Source: Clostridiaceae bacterium
Lineage (GTDB): Bacteria > Bacillota > Clostridia > Saccharofermentanales > Saccharofermentanaceae
DNA: 51,641 nucleotides
Reading direction: 5' to 3'
NCBI GenBank assembly: GCA_012718915.1
Contig: JAAYBI010000058.1
Span: 1 to 51,641, forward strand
The notes under the pieces are model-generated. The model searched no databases and had not been told where the DNA came from. It saw only the letters and a list, made by a program, of their open reading frames with translations. The position numbers were made by a program, and so were the translations under genes. Shown piece after piece: positions 1 through 8,433 of the stretch (its first letter is position 1; each line of letters begins with the position of its first letter).

Positions 1-2524
1 ATACATCCTTACGATATGCCAGAATGAATTCGCGAAGTGAAGTCAAACGTTTTGCCTGTGACGTATTCGCTATCATCTCAGCTATAGTTTTTAAGTCGCT
101 GACGACAAAAAGATGATTCTTCGCTCTTGTAATCGCAGTATAAAGCAAATTCCGATAATTTAATCTGTAAAAGCCGGGAGGCACAGCCAAAATAACGGCC
201 GGAAACTCACACCCCTGACTCTTGTGAACCGTCATCGCATATGCAGGTTCCAGTTCCGAAATTTTATCGTACTCGTAAGTCACTACTCTGGAATCATCGA
301 AAATTACTTCCAGTTTTTGTTCTTCGGTAATGATTTGTGACACAATTCCTAACTCCCCATTAAATATGCCCATGCCGGTTGCGCCACCGGGAAACGCGTA
401 TGTCAAATCGTAATCGTTGCGAATTTGCATCACCCGATCGCCTACCCTGTAATCAAAACCCTTTGAATGAATTGACTTTTCGGCAGGCAATCCGTATGCT
501 CCCTGTAATTTGAGATTTAATTCACGAGTGCCTGCCGCACTCTTGCGTGTTGGGCTCAGCACAACGACATCCTTAACCGGATGAATCCCATAACGATTTG
601 GAAGAATATCAGAATAGAGCCGCGTCACCGCATCTGCTATATCCTTGTCTCCATACTTATTGACCAGCATACAATCACTTTCAATGGTCTGATCAAATAC
701 GAGCCCTTTGCCTGCAATGACATTGTGTGCAGACAAGACAATTCTGCTTTTCTCGGCTTGCCTGTATATTTTTTTGAGGGCAACACAGGGAATAACCTTC
801 GAAGCGATGATATCAGCAAGAACATTGCCCGGTCCGACAGACGGGAGTTGATCTTTATCCCCAATGAATACAATCCTTCCTTTCGGCGGAATCGCATCCA
901 AGAGTGCCGCTGTCAGTGAAACATCAAGCATACTGGACTCGTCAACTACAAAAACATCCGCGTCAATCGGGTTTTCTGAATTGCGAGCAAAAGGCATATA
1001 GACGCCGTCAAGTTCACTTCTTCCGACTTCAAGCAATCTGTGAATTGTTCCTGCCGGATGATTGCATGCCTCAACAAGTCGCTTTGCCGCTCTCCCGGTC
1101 GGCGCGCACAAGACCAGTTTTTGCCCTTGTTGTTCGAAGAGTTTGACCAACACAGAAAGAATTGTAGTCTTTCCGGTTCCGGGGCCTCCGGTAATGACAC
1201 AGCATCTAGACCGGAGAGCCATGAAAAGTGCATCCGCCTGTTCGTTAGAAAGGATAATTCCCGTGTCACGAGAAGTCTCGTCAATCTTACGATACAAGGC
1301 GGCGTCTGTATAATGATAAAAAACATCATTAGAAATCGTGCGACCTGCATGATGAATGTCAGTCAATCGTTTTGCTGTTTTTATTTCATAAGTTAAATGA
1401 TGTAAAGCAGCAATTCGAACATGAGTCGAAGAAAAAACATCCGCAATGAATTGAAATTCACCTTCATCGGTAATCGTATAAGCAGCGATTTCTTTTGACT
1501 CAATCATCTGCGCAATGGCATTGCAATAAATGGTGTTTATTTCGCTTCTTTCTTGGTTAATATCCGAAACAAGAGAATCATCAATCCCTATCTTCTCTTC
1601 AACCTCCGAACCTAAAGCGTCCAAATCAAAAAGGTCTTCAATCGAATCCGGATTGTGGTTCGATTGAGAATGCAAAACAGCTTCTTCCGGTTCTGTGGTT
1701 TTCAGGTCAGGAACAACAGTAAGCAATCTTTTAAAGAGCATTTCCGGTGTCAAATATGTATGCCCATCCGAATCCATCTCGCTGATGACAAAGCGAATTG
1801 CCGCAGTAATTCGTTCAAAAGATCTGCGCTTAATGCCCAGATGCATCGCAATTCGATCAGCTGTCAAAAACCCGATGCCTTCAACATCTGAAGCGAGTCT
1901 ATAAGGGTTTTTGGTGACGATAGAGATCGCTTCCGTTCCGTATATTTTAAAAATCGCCATAACTCGCCCTGTGCCAATCCCAAGCGGAGTTAACAACTGC
2001 GCCAAACCCTGGTATTCTCCGGTCTCGCGAAGTGCCATCGCAATTTCAGTCGCTTTTTGAAGCGTTATTCCCCTAATCTTTGACAGCGAATCCGGATCAT
2101 CTCTCATCACGTCAATTGACTTGTCACCAAACTCTTTGACAATTTTCTCAGCGAGCTTCGGACCAATCCATTTAACTGACCCCGAAGACAAATAACTAAT
2201 GATGTCCTGCTCTGTTTTAGGAATAAGGGGCGCGATTCCAGACACCTTGAACTGACGACCATACGTTGTATGTTCATCCCAATCGCCGTCAAGAATTACT
2301 CGATCATCAACATCCAGAAACGGCATGACACCGACACCAAAAAATTCTTCTTGGCTATCGGTGTCTTGAAAAGCAGCAACCTTGAACCCATTGCTGTCAT
2401 TACTAAAGCGGACAAACAAGCAGACCGCTTTGATACGCTTCTTAATCTCGGCGGGCATGTCCGGCGCGCTCTTAATTTCCGTCACGCTCTCTATACTTTT
2501 TTCCGGATACGGATCTGATTGCAA
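1..2524 (-). CDS. recD2: RecD2-family DNA helicase (3' end outside window)
   Basis: A 5'-3' superfamily 1B DNA helicase of the RecD2/YrrC type, expected to act in DNA repair and replication-fork processing. The reading frame is open from a TTG at 2524 to the window edge (841 codons). An AAGGAG lies seven bases before the TTG. In order one sees the OB-like N-terminal part, helix-hairpin-helix repeats (about residues 95-220), Walker A GGPGTGKTT (about 450), VVDESSMLD, GDKDQLPSVGPG, TVHKSQG and YTAITRAK close to the edge, so only a few C-terminal residues are missing. Compared with B. subtilis YrrC, Walker A sits roughly 100 residues later. An acidic, Ser/Glu-rich stretch at about residues 280-320 explains part of this. 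The TTG start is inferred; the family assignment is secure from the motifs. Confidence 0.93.
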   Translation of the reverse strand, partial: MQSDPYPEKSIESVTEIKSAPDMPAEIKKRIKAVCLFVRFSNDSNGFKVAAFQDTDSQEEFFGVGVMPFLDVDDRVILDGDWDEHTTYGRQFKVSGIAPLIPKTEQDIISYLSSGSVKWIGPKLAEKIVKEFGDKSIDVMRDDPDSLSKIRGITLQKATEIAMALRETGEYQGLAQLLTPLGIGTGRVMAIFKIYGTEAISIVTKNPYRLASDVEGIGFLTADRIAMHLGIKRRSFERITAAIRFVISEMDSDGHTYLTPEMLFKRLLTVVPDLKTTEPEEAVLHSQSNHNPDSIEDLFDLDALGSEVEEKIGIDDSLVSDINQERSEINTIYCNAIAQMIESKEIAAYTITDEGEFQFIADVFSSTHVRIAALHHLTYEIKTAKRLTDIHHAGRTISNDVFYHYTDAALYRKIDETSRDTGIILSNEQADALFMALRSRCCVITGGPGTGKTTILSVLVKLFEQQGQKLVLCAPTGRAAKRLVEACNHPAGTIHRLLEVGRSELDGVYMPFARNSENPIDADVFVVDESSMLDVSLTAALLDAIPPKGRIVFIGDKDQLPSVGPGNVLADIIASKVIPCVALKKIYRQAEKSRIVLSAHNVIAGKGLVFDQTIESDCMLVNKYGDKDIADAVTRLYSDILPNRYGIHPVKDVVVLSPTRKSAAGTRELNLKLQGAYGLPAEKSIHSKGFDYRVGDRVMQIRNDYDLTYAFPGGATGMGIFNGELGIVSQIITEEQKLEVIFDDSRVVTYEYDKISELEPAYAMTVHKSQGCEFPAVILAVPPGFYRLNYRNLLYTAITRAKNHLFVVSDLKTIAEMIANTSQAKRLTSLREFILAYRKDV

Positions 2525-2581
2525 AGCAACTCTCCTTAGGTGTATCTTCCGTGACGCAATGAACTTAATGACTCGACGGAT

Positions 2582-3784
2582 TTATTTCTGAGTGATTGAT
2601 TGCTTGAGAATATCGATCTTATCAGTTTTCTCCCAAGGCAAACCCAAACCATTACGTCCAAAATGACCATATGCTGCTGTCGCCTTATAAATCGGCCGTC
2701 TTAAATCCAAGTCTCTGATGATTGCCGACGGGCGCAAATCAAAATGTGTACGCACTATATCAGTTATAGCCTCATCAGATATCACACCGCTTCCGAATGT
2801 ATCGATTCGAACAGATACCGGATGCGCCACTCCAATAGCATACGCAAACTGGATTTCGCATTCTTCTGCCAATCCGGCTGCGACAATATTTTTCGCAATA
2901 TAGCGAGCGGCATATGCTGCAGAGCGATCTACCTTGGTCGGATCCTTGCCGGAAAACGCGCCACCGCCATGGCGTGCGTAACCACCATAGGTATCAACTA
3001 TGATCTTGCGCCCCGTCAATCCGCTGTCCCCCTGAGGACCTCCGATTACAAAACGTCCGGTCGGATTGATGAAAATCTTGGTATTGTCGTCCATCATCTC
3101 GAGCGGAAGAATCGGGTCAATAACAAAGGTTTTTATACCATCACGAAGAGTATCAATATCGACATCCGCTGAATGCTGCGATGATATGACTACGGCCTCA
3201 ATTCGCTTGGCGCGCCGTCCTTCATACTCTATAGTGACTTGACTCTTGCCGTCCGGTCTCAGGTACGGAAGAGTGCCGTCCTTCCTAACCCGCGCAAGCT
3301 GCTCAGACAGACGATGCGACAGGTGAATCGGCAAAGGCATGTAGTCATCGGTGTCATTACACGCATAACCAAACATCATGCCTTGGTCACCTGCTCCATT
3401 CTCCATATCGTCCGCAGTCTGCCCGTTCCTTGACTCAAGAGAATGATCAACACCCAACGCTATATCAGAAGATTGCTCATCGATAGTGGTCAGCACGGCA
3501 CATGTCTTGTAGTCGAAACCAAAATCGGTCCCGTCATATCCGATATCCTTAACGGTATTTCTCACGATACTTGGAATATCAACGTATGCCGAAGTGGTAA
3601 TCTCTCCCATGACGAGAACCATTCCGGTCGTGCAAGCGGTCTCACACGCTACCCTTGCCTTCGGATCCTGAGACAATATTTCGTCCAGAACCGCATCGGA
3701 TATCTGATCACATACTTTATCAGGATGTCCTTCAGTAACAGATTCTGAAGTAAAAAACCATTTCCCAAGATTCTTACAACTCAT
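2582..3784 (-). CDS. metK: S-adenosylmethionine synthetase
   Basis: Makes S-adenosylmethionine from methionine and ATP in the cytoplasm. The 400-residue product has the full family pattern: the [13 protein letters not shown] start, the [13 protein letters not shown]-binding motif and the [19 protein letters not shown] loop region. Length equals B. subtilis MetK. The start was placed at the ATG at 3784 because a GGAGG stands five bases before it and the family begins here. The same frame stays open further upstream, but that part lies in the riboswitch terminator. The gene is transcribed alone behind a SAM-I riboswitch, so product feedback through SAM is the expected control. RecD2 begins 57 bases downstream and may be read through. 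Confidence 0.98.
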   Translation of the reverse strand: MSCKNLGKWFFTSESVTEGHPDKVCDQISDAVLDEILSQDPKARVACETACTTGMVLVMGEITTSAYVDIPSIVRNTVKDIGYDGTDFGFDYKTCAVLTTIDEQSSDIALGVDHSLESRNGQTADDMENGAGDQGMMFGYACNDTDDYMPLPIHLSHRLSEQLARVRKDGTLPYLRPDGKSQVTIEYEGRRAKRIEAVVISSQHSADVDIDTLRDGIKTFVIDPILPLEMMDDNTKIFINPTGRFVIGGPQGDSGLTGRKIIVDTYGGYARHGGGAFSGKDPTKVDRSAAYAARYIAKNIVAAGLAEECEIQFAYAIGVAHPVSVRIDTFGSGVISDEAITDIVRTHFDLRPSAIIRDLDLRRPIYKATAAYGHFGRNGLGLPWEKTDKIDILKQSITQK

Positions 3785-3831
3785 AAATACCTCCAATGAT
3801 GCGTATATTAAAAATGGGCTAATACAAAAAC

Positions 3832-3857
3832 AAAAAACCTCCCCCGGCAAGGAAAGG
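3832..3857 (-). terminator. Attenuator terminator of the metK riboswitch
   Basis: On the minus strand CCTTTCC pairs with GGGGAGG (7 bp, two G-U pairs) around a six-base loop and is followed by TTTTTT. The upstream arm GCCTTTCC (3851-3858) can instead pair with AAGGC (3875-3879), which overlaps the 3' strand of riboswitch helix P1. This gives the classical switch: SAM bound, P1 closed and terminator formed; SAM absent, antiterminator formed. The pairing is seen in the sequence; the mechanism is inferred from known S-box leaders. Confidence 0.85.
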
Positions 3858-3876
3858 CACTAATAAATCATATAGC

Positions 3877-3970
3877 CTTATCTCCCAGGTCACCCTGCCG
3901 GAATTGGCACCGCTGCTCTCCGCGGTTGCCGGGCTTCATAGGGCCGTATCCCTCTGCCACTCTTGATAAG
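3877..3970 (-). promoter_or_regulatory. SAM-I (S-box) riboswitch aptamer
   Basis: Read on the minus strand the leader starts CTTATCAAGAG, continues with a kink-turn segment, the conserved ATGAAGCCCGGCAACC, then GGTGCCAATTCC, and closes with GAGATAAG. P1 pairs CTTATC with GATAAG. This order and these conserved blocks are those of the SAM-I riboswitch. It lies directly before the metK attenuator, so it most likely turns metK off when SAM is plentiful. Confidence 0.96.
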
Positions 3971-3996
3971 AATGAAACTAATTCAATCGTTTTTTG

Positions 3997-4025
3997 ATAA
4001 TACCATTTACATTATCGTCACGCAA
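3997..4025 (-). promoter_or_regulatory. Predicted metK promoter
   Basis: Minus strand: TTGCGT (4020-4025), 17-base spacer, TATTAT (3997-4002). Transcription would start about 20 bases before the riboswitch, which fits a short leader. Confidence 0.65.
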
Positions 4026-4383
4026 TAGAGTATATACAAAGGCTCATAACTTATTGCCGTAAAATGTTTGATAATATCATTTGCCGACAAAATCACCCAT
4101 ACACCGGTTATCTATTCGGGATCCTCCGATATTGACGACTTCATAGTGCCCGCCATAACTAAATCAATAAATATCCGTGCCATTTGCTCGAAAAGATAAC
4201 GAATCTATTTTTTGCGCCTCAATGCCAATAACGATTAGTCCAAATTTTTCGCCACTAAGCTTTTCAATCCATTCACAGATTTCGATGAAGAGCCCATACA
4301 CTCATTTGTTACGTCATTTGCTCCGTTACAGCAAGCCTAAACACATTATTCGTGTGAGCTTTCTTACACGATTCTCAATTCAA
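4026..4383. other. Gene-free spacer between metK and the Tad locus
   Basis: A stretch of about 360 bases between two divergent promoters. Short open frames occur (for example plus strand 4177-4440) but none has a convincing ribosome site, conserved motif or protein-like composition. No repeat or RNA structure was recognised. Confidence 0.5.
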
Positions 4384-4412
4384 TTGTCGAAAATCGATCC
4401 GCATCTTGTAAT
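4384..4412 (+). promoter_or_regulatory. Predicted Tad operon promoter
   Basis: TTGTCG (4384-4389), 17-base spacer, TGTAAT (4407-4412), 44 bases before the first gene of the plus-strand pilus operon. A GGAGGT ribosome site follows at 4445-4450. Confidence 0.6.
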
Positions 4413-4455
4413 GCGAAAAGGCTATTCTTTCGACAAATGAATACGGAGGTGCCAA

Positions 4456-5391
4456 ATGCAATCAACTGTACACATCATCGATTCCGATCCCGCATATTCT
4501 CGTTTACTCATTGGTCGCTTACACGCTCATCTACCTGGTTTTTCAATTCAATCAATTGACAAGAATGATATAAGTTGCAAAACTTTTGGCGAAAATGATG
4601 TCATTCTATACGATTCAAAGACATGCAAATCGGAATCAATAAGTCGTGAGATTCCGGCACAACATGTTCCGACAATCAGCCTGAGAGATCAAAACAGTTT
4701 TCGAAAAAGCGCACGACTGCTTTCGAAGACCGTTCGCAACGAGCTTCACATATCGGAGGCGAAAGTTGATTTTTCGTGCAATGCTGATTTCACTCACCGG
4801 GGACGACTCGTTTTCTTTATCTCTCTTTCCGATTTTTCAAAAAGAGAAACATACATTTCGGCGAATACGACGATGATAAGAAACAATATGAATTTCGTAT
4901 ACCGCTTGAACCTCATGCCGGGTATTCGTATGCCACACAGCAAGTTCGAGCGAAGCACTTCTCGCGGAATCGAAAGATCAGCATCCGGCATCAGCGAGTT
5001 GTTGTTAAAATTATCCGGAAAAGCAAACAGTAATATCTTGCTTTCCTCATACGTCAACTTAGATGATATGGGTTTTCACAATTTTGGTCGCCCTGTCAGA
5101 TCTGACGACATTATAGATTCTGACGTTTCAGTCCTTACGACTCTAATTAACTTGTTGAGAAAAGAAGTCGACATGCCGGAGAACAAAGTTTCTGCAGTAG
5201 TCGTTTTAGAGGGTTTGTCATTTAAGAAACTCGAATTACTTTGTCCGTTGGCTCATGAGATTCACATGATTCTTCCAAACGAATCTGAAAATGAGGATTC
5301 CCTCTTCAATAACGAGATTGAATCTTTGTTCCGGAGTCTCCCGCCCCAACAACTTAAGTTCGTAAATGCTTCAGAAAGGGTATTCGCATGA
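4456..5391 (+). CDS. TadZ/CpaE-like protein with degenerate P-loop
   Basis: Probable TadZ/CpaE-type localisation factor of the pilus system. Residues 1-90 resemble an atypical receiver domain (VHIIDSDPAYSRLL, later VILYDS and VPTISL). After about residue 110 the layout follows the MinD-like half of TadZ, but where a GGxGKTT Walker A would stand the sequence reads SLSDFSKRET, so nucleotide binding is doubtful. The C-terminal part (VSAVVVLEGLSFKKLELL...HEIHMILPNE) matches the position of the Walker B and following strand without its acidic residue. Assignment rests on the weak pattern and on position immediately before the TadA ATPase, whose ATG overlaps this stop by four bases. It could be an unrelated protein that replaced TadZ. 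Confidence 0.6.
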   Translation: MQSTVHIIDSDPAYSRLLIGRLHAHLPGFSIQSIDKNDISCKTFGENDVILYDSKTCKSESISREIPAQHVPTISLRDQNSFRKSARLLSKTVRNELHISEAKVDFSCNADFTHRGRLVFFISLSDFSKRETYISANTTMIRNNMNFVYRLNLMPGIRMPHSKFERSTSRGIERSASGISELLLKLSGKANSNILLSSYVNLDDMGFHNFGRPVRSDDIIDSDVSVLTTLINLLRKEVDMPENKVSAVVVLEGLSFKKLELLCPLAHEIHMILPNESENEDSLFNNEIESLFRSLPPQQLKFVNASERVFA

Positions 5392-6647
5392 AACTTAAAT
5401 TCAGAGATCACGCTGTGAAATCAAGTGATTACATGACACAAGCAGCCTCTTCTCGTGACGCGAACGTTGATTCTCCAAATAGTTCTTCTTTGGACATAGA
5501 TGCGTTAAGACAGCGTCTCAGCCTTTACATCCTTCAAGAGATGCACGAGGATAACGAGATCAGTGATGATGCTTTTCGCGAAGTCATAGCAGATGTAATC
5601 GCTAATGACGAGTATTCAAAGAGCTTGACACTAAGCGAGAAGCGAGATCTCGCTGCCTCAATATTCAATAAAATGAGACGCCTTGATATCCTTCAACCTA
5701 TGATGGATGATCCCGGAATCACCGAAATAATGGTAAACGGTGCAAACTGCATATTTTTCGAAAAGTCCGGACGCCTATATCAAAGTAGCTTGCGCTTCAA
5801 AGATGCAGAATATCTCGAGTCAGTAATCACGTCTTTCTTCTCTCGAGCAAACCGTCCCCTAAACGAGTCCTCACCGATTGCGGATCTTCGGCTCCCCGAC
5901 GGGTCTCGAGCGAATGCTGTCTTGCCTCCGGTTGCTCCGGACGGGCCCATTTTCACCATTCGAAAATTTACCGGAGTTCGTCCGGATATGGAAACGTTGA
6001 TTAGACAAGGTTTTATCAATCGAGAAGCTTCAGATTACCTTTCTTCTGCCGTAATTTCCAAAAAAACAATTTTTATCTGCGGCGGCACAGGGTCAGGCAA
6101 AACAACTTTTTTGAATACGCTTTCTTCGTTTATACCAAAACACGAGCGAGTGGTCACCATCGAAGACTCCGCCGAACTTCGTTTGCAAGGTATTGATAAT
6201 CTTGTGCGGCTCGAGGCTCGCCTTCCGGGTCCTGACGGACACGGCTCAATTGACATCGGCAAATTGATACGTACGGCACTGCGAATGCGTCCTGATCGAA
6301 TTATTGTCGGAGAGGTGCGAGGCGAGGAAGCAGCCGAGATGCTTCATGCGCTTCATACCGGTCACCCTGGTTCATTGTGCACCGGTCATGCCAATTCATG
6401 TACGGAAATGCTTAATCGTTTAGCCACAATGGTTATGGCAGGTTCATCCTTGCCTTTCGATGCAGTCATAAGACAGATTGAAATGGGCATCGATATTCTT
6501 GTACACATTCGAAGAAATTCGGATGGGAAACGAGTGATTAACGAAATCTGCCGCATGGGTCCGTCTTCGAACGACAGGTTAATCGCACTTCCTGTTTTTA
6601 TAAGAAAGGAGCAAAATCTTGAAAAACACGTTGCAATCAATAGCTGA
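5388..6647 (+). CDS. cpaF: TadA/CpaF-type pilus assembly ATPase
   Basis: Cytoplasmic secretion ATPase that powers Flp/Tad pilus assembly. The 419-residue protein has an N-terminal helical region (to about residue 90), the CpaF motif PMMDDPGITEIMVNG, then Walker A GGTGSGKTT at about residue 230, the IEDSAEL aspartate box, Walker B IIVGEVRGEE near 303 and the HTGHPGSLCTGHA histidine box near 325. Catalytic residues are all present. The ATG overlaps the upstream stop (ATGA), which indicates translational coupling, and the downstream gene starts inside its 3' end. Confidence 0.94.
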   Translation: MKLKFRDHAVKSSDYMTQAASSRDANVDSPNSSSLDIDALRQRLSLYILQEMHEDNEISDDAFREVIADVIANDEYSKSLTLSEKRDLAASIFNKMRRLDILQPMMDDPGITEIMVNGANCIFFEKSGRLYQSSLRFKDAEYLESVITSFFSRANRPLNESSPIADLRLPDGSRANAVLPPVAPDGPIFTIRKFTGVRPDMETLIRQGFINREASDYLSSAVISKKTIFICGGTGSGKTTFLNTLSSFIPKHERVVTIEDSAELRLQGIDNLVRLEARLPGPDGHGSIDIGKLIRTALRMRPDRIIVGEVRGEEAAEMLHALHTGHPGSLCTGHANSCTEMLNRLATMVMAGSSLPFDAVIRQIEMGIDILVHIRRNSDGKRVINEICRMGPSSNDRLIALPVFIRKEQNLEKHVAINS

Positions 6648-8214
6648 CAATCGCGGCAAATTGAGCACCCGAATTGCTTGTTCAGAGAAGAAAGTAATTG
6701 ATCCTTCTCGACGCTCACGCCGTCACTTTCTACTACGACACCTTTATTTATATCCTGCTTGTCTCGGTGTTACATTTGTTTTGTCTGATCCTTTTTTGCC
6801 GGTAATGATTCTTCGTCTTCTCATGTCAGCACTGCTTTCTGTCTTCCCATTTCTGGCGGTCATTCGAGTTCTTTATTCAAAACGAAGTATGTTACTCCGA
6901 GCACAGAGCAAAGTGCTTCTGCAATCCCTCTGTACGTCCGTTTCCGGAGGTTATTCGCTCGAAAGCGCATTGATGTGCGCTCGAGGCAACATAGAAAAAG
7001 CTTTCGGCCAAAGAAGTTTAATGGGCGCTGCACTGATTCGGCTTGAAAAGTCTTTATCGGCACACGAGCCGGTGGGGGACTGTTTAGTAGAGATGTGTAG
7101 AAGGCTCGATTACATTGAGCTGTTACCTGTTATGCATGCGCTCTCCATTTCAAGAGTCGTCGGAACAGGAGTCATTTCCATCTTACGAAATAGCTGTCAA
7201 ATGCTCTCCGAATTAATGGCTGTCCGAAGCGAAGTTGAAGCAAATAACTCCGGAAAGAATGCTGAGGCATTTATTCTATGTCTTATGCCATTTGGAATTA
7301 CCTTTGCGCTATCAACATTTTCATCAGACTACATGTCCGTGGTTAAATCTAATCCCTTGGGCAATTTTATGATGCTTCTGGCATTCATTATAGCGGTCAT
7401 TTCATGTGCCCTTCTTTTTCGAATAATCGGAGAGAATGATAATAAGAAACTCAATCTAGGATTTCAAGAAGAACAATACCCAACCTTTGTTAATCGAATC
7501 GTTAATCAACTCGGCCATTGGGCCTCGAAGTATCTTCCGCAAAGCTATTTAACACGGCAACACGAATTATTTGGCGAATTATCTCAACAGCCTCAATTGG
7601 CGTTTTATCAGTTTATCGCCAAAACGATTGCTGTGGTCATATTTACGATGCCCCTTTCCATGTTCATACTCAATTCCTTGAATCAACCTCTGTGGATATC
7701 ACCGGGCATTGCTTTCTTGCTCACTGTGTTAATGCATCAAGACCTAAATAACAAGGTCATGCAAAGACGCGAATGCATCATGCAAGAAATCCCCCTCTTC
7801 CTCTCTATGCTTGTCACGCTTCTTCAATCCGGAATGCTGCTTCCAAAGGCCATTGACACATGCTCGGCCGCTTTTCATGAAAGTTCTGTACTCGGAAATG
7901 AATTGAGATACATAAAAGCGCATATTCTTTCCGGTCATTCTGCCGGTACCGCGATTGAGGCTTTTTCGGCGAGAACCGCAATACCGGAAGCGCAATCCGC
8001 CTTACTATTAGCAGCGCGCTTTGAACTATCGGGCGGATCAGAAGTTCTGTCTCTTCTATCTCTTCAATCAAATTCCTGCTGGTCATTAAGTCGAAACGCA
8101 TCCAGAAAAAAACGAGAAAGAGAGGCTTTGTCAATGATTTTTCCAATGATGCTGGACTTCGTTTCTGTACTCATCGTTGCCATTTCTCCGGCTCTGATTT
8201 CTCTAAAATTCTAG
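6619..8214 (+). CDS. TadB-TadC fused inner-membrane platform protein
   Basis: Membrane platform of the Tad pilus. Two GspF-type (T2SSF) units sit in one 531-residue chain. The first unit covers about residues 90-275 (LLQSLCTSVSGGYSLESAL..., then paired membrane segments), and the second about residues 380-531 (EIPLFLSMLVTLLQSGMLL..., ending in a membrane segment). Hydrophobic segments also lie near residues 45-75 and 330-375. In most Tad loci TadB and TadC are separate genes of about 300 residues each, so this is a fusion. The start is a TTG at 6619, seven bases behind AAGGAG and 29 bases inside the 3' end of cpaF. Confidence 0.85.
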   Translation: MKNTLQSIADNRGKLSTRIACSEKKVIDPSRRSRRHFLLRHLYLYPACLGVTFVLSDPFLPVMILRLLMSALLSVFPFLAVIRVLYSKRSMLLRAQSKVLLQSLCTSVSGGYSLESALMCARGNIEKAFGQRSLMGAALIRLEKSLSAHEPVGDCLVEMCRRLDYIELLPVMHALSISRVVGTGVISILRNSCQMLSELMAVRSEVEANNSGKNAEAFILCLMPFGITFALSTFSSDYMSVVKSNPLGNFMMLLAFIIAVISCALLFRIIGENDNKKLNLGFQEEQYPTFVNRIVNQLGHWASKYLPQSYLTRQHELFGELSQQPQLAFYQFIAKTIAVVIFTMPLSMFILNSLNQPLWISPGIAFLLTVLMHQDLNNKVMQRRECIMQEIPLFLSMLVTLLQSGMLLPKAIDTCSAAFHESSVLGNELRYIKAHILSGHSAGTAIEAFSARTAIPEAQSALLLAARFELSGGSEVLSLLSLQSNSCWSLSRNASRKKREREALSMIFPMMLDFVSVLIVAISPALISLKF

Positions 8215-8235
8215 CAGCAAAATAAGGAGGCAAAA

Positions 8236-8424
8236 ATGAAAAACAAACAATTACCAAAAACGTTTTCTACAAATCGAAAAGGCATGGGCACGGTCGAGAT
8301 CGTAATAATCATCGCTATTCTCGTCTCTTTGGCACTGGTATTCCGTGAGGGTCTGACTAATTACGCCGAGAATATTATGGACTTTGTATTTAACGACGGT
8401 CAAGTCATCGGTTCACTGAGGTAA
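8236..8424 (+). CDS. Flp1-type pilin
   Basis: Small (62 residues) prepilin of the Tad system. A short basic leader is followed by KGMGTVEIVIIIAILVSL. Cutting after Gly16 would leave Glu at position 5 of the mature protein, the hallmark of type IVb pilins, and the next 18 residues are hydrophobic. The mature pilin would have 46 residues. A strong AAGGAGG stands five bases before the ATG, fitting a highly made structural protein. No prepilin peptidase gene is in the window, so processing must depend on one elsewhere. Confidence 0.88.
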   Translation: MKNKQLPKTFSTNRKGMGTVEIVIIIAILVSLALVFREGLTNYAENIMDFVFNDGQVIGSLR

Positions 8425-8433
8425 ATAAGAAAA

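Noticed and set aside
3785-3850. Longer metK with 22 extra N-terminal codons
   Set aside because: The extra part lies in the riboswitch terminator, and GGAGG is correctly placed for the ATG at 3784.
4177-4440. Possible small plus-strand gene before the Tad locus
   Set aside because: No ribosome site, no conserved pattern, and it covers the Tad promoter.
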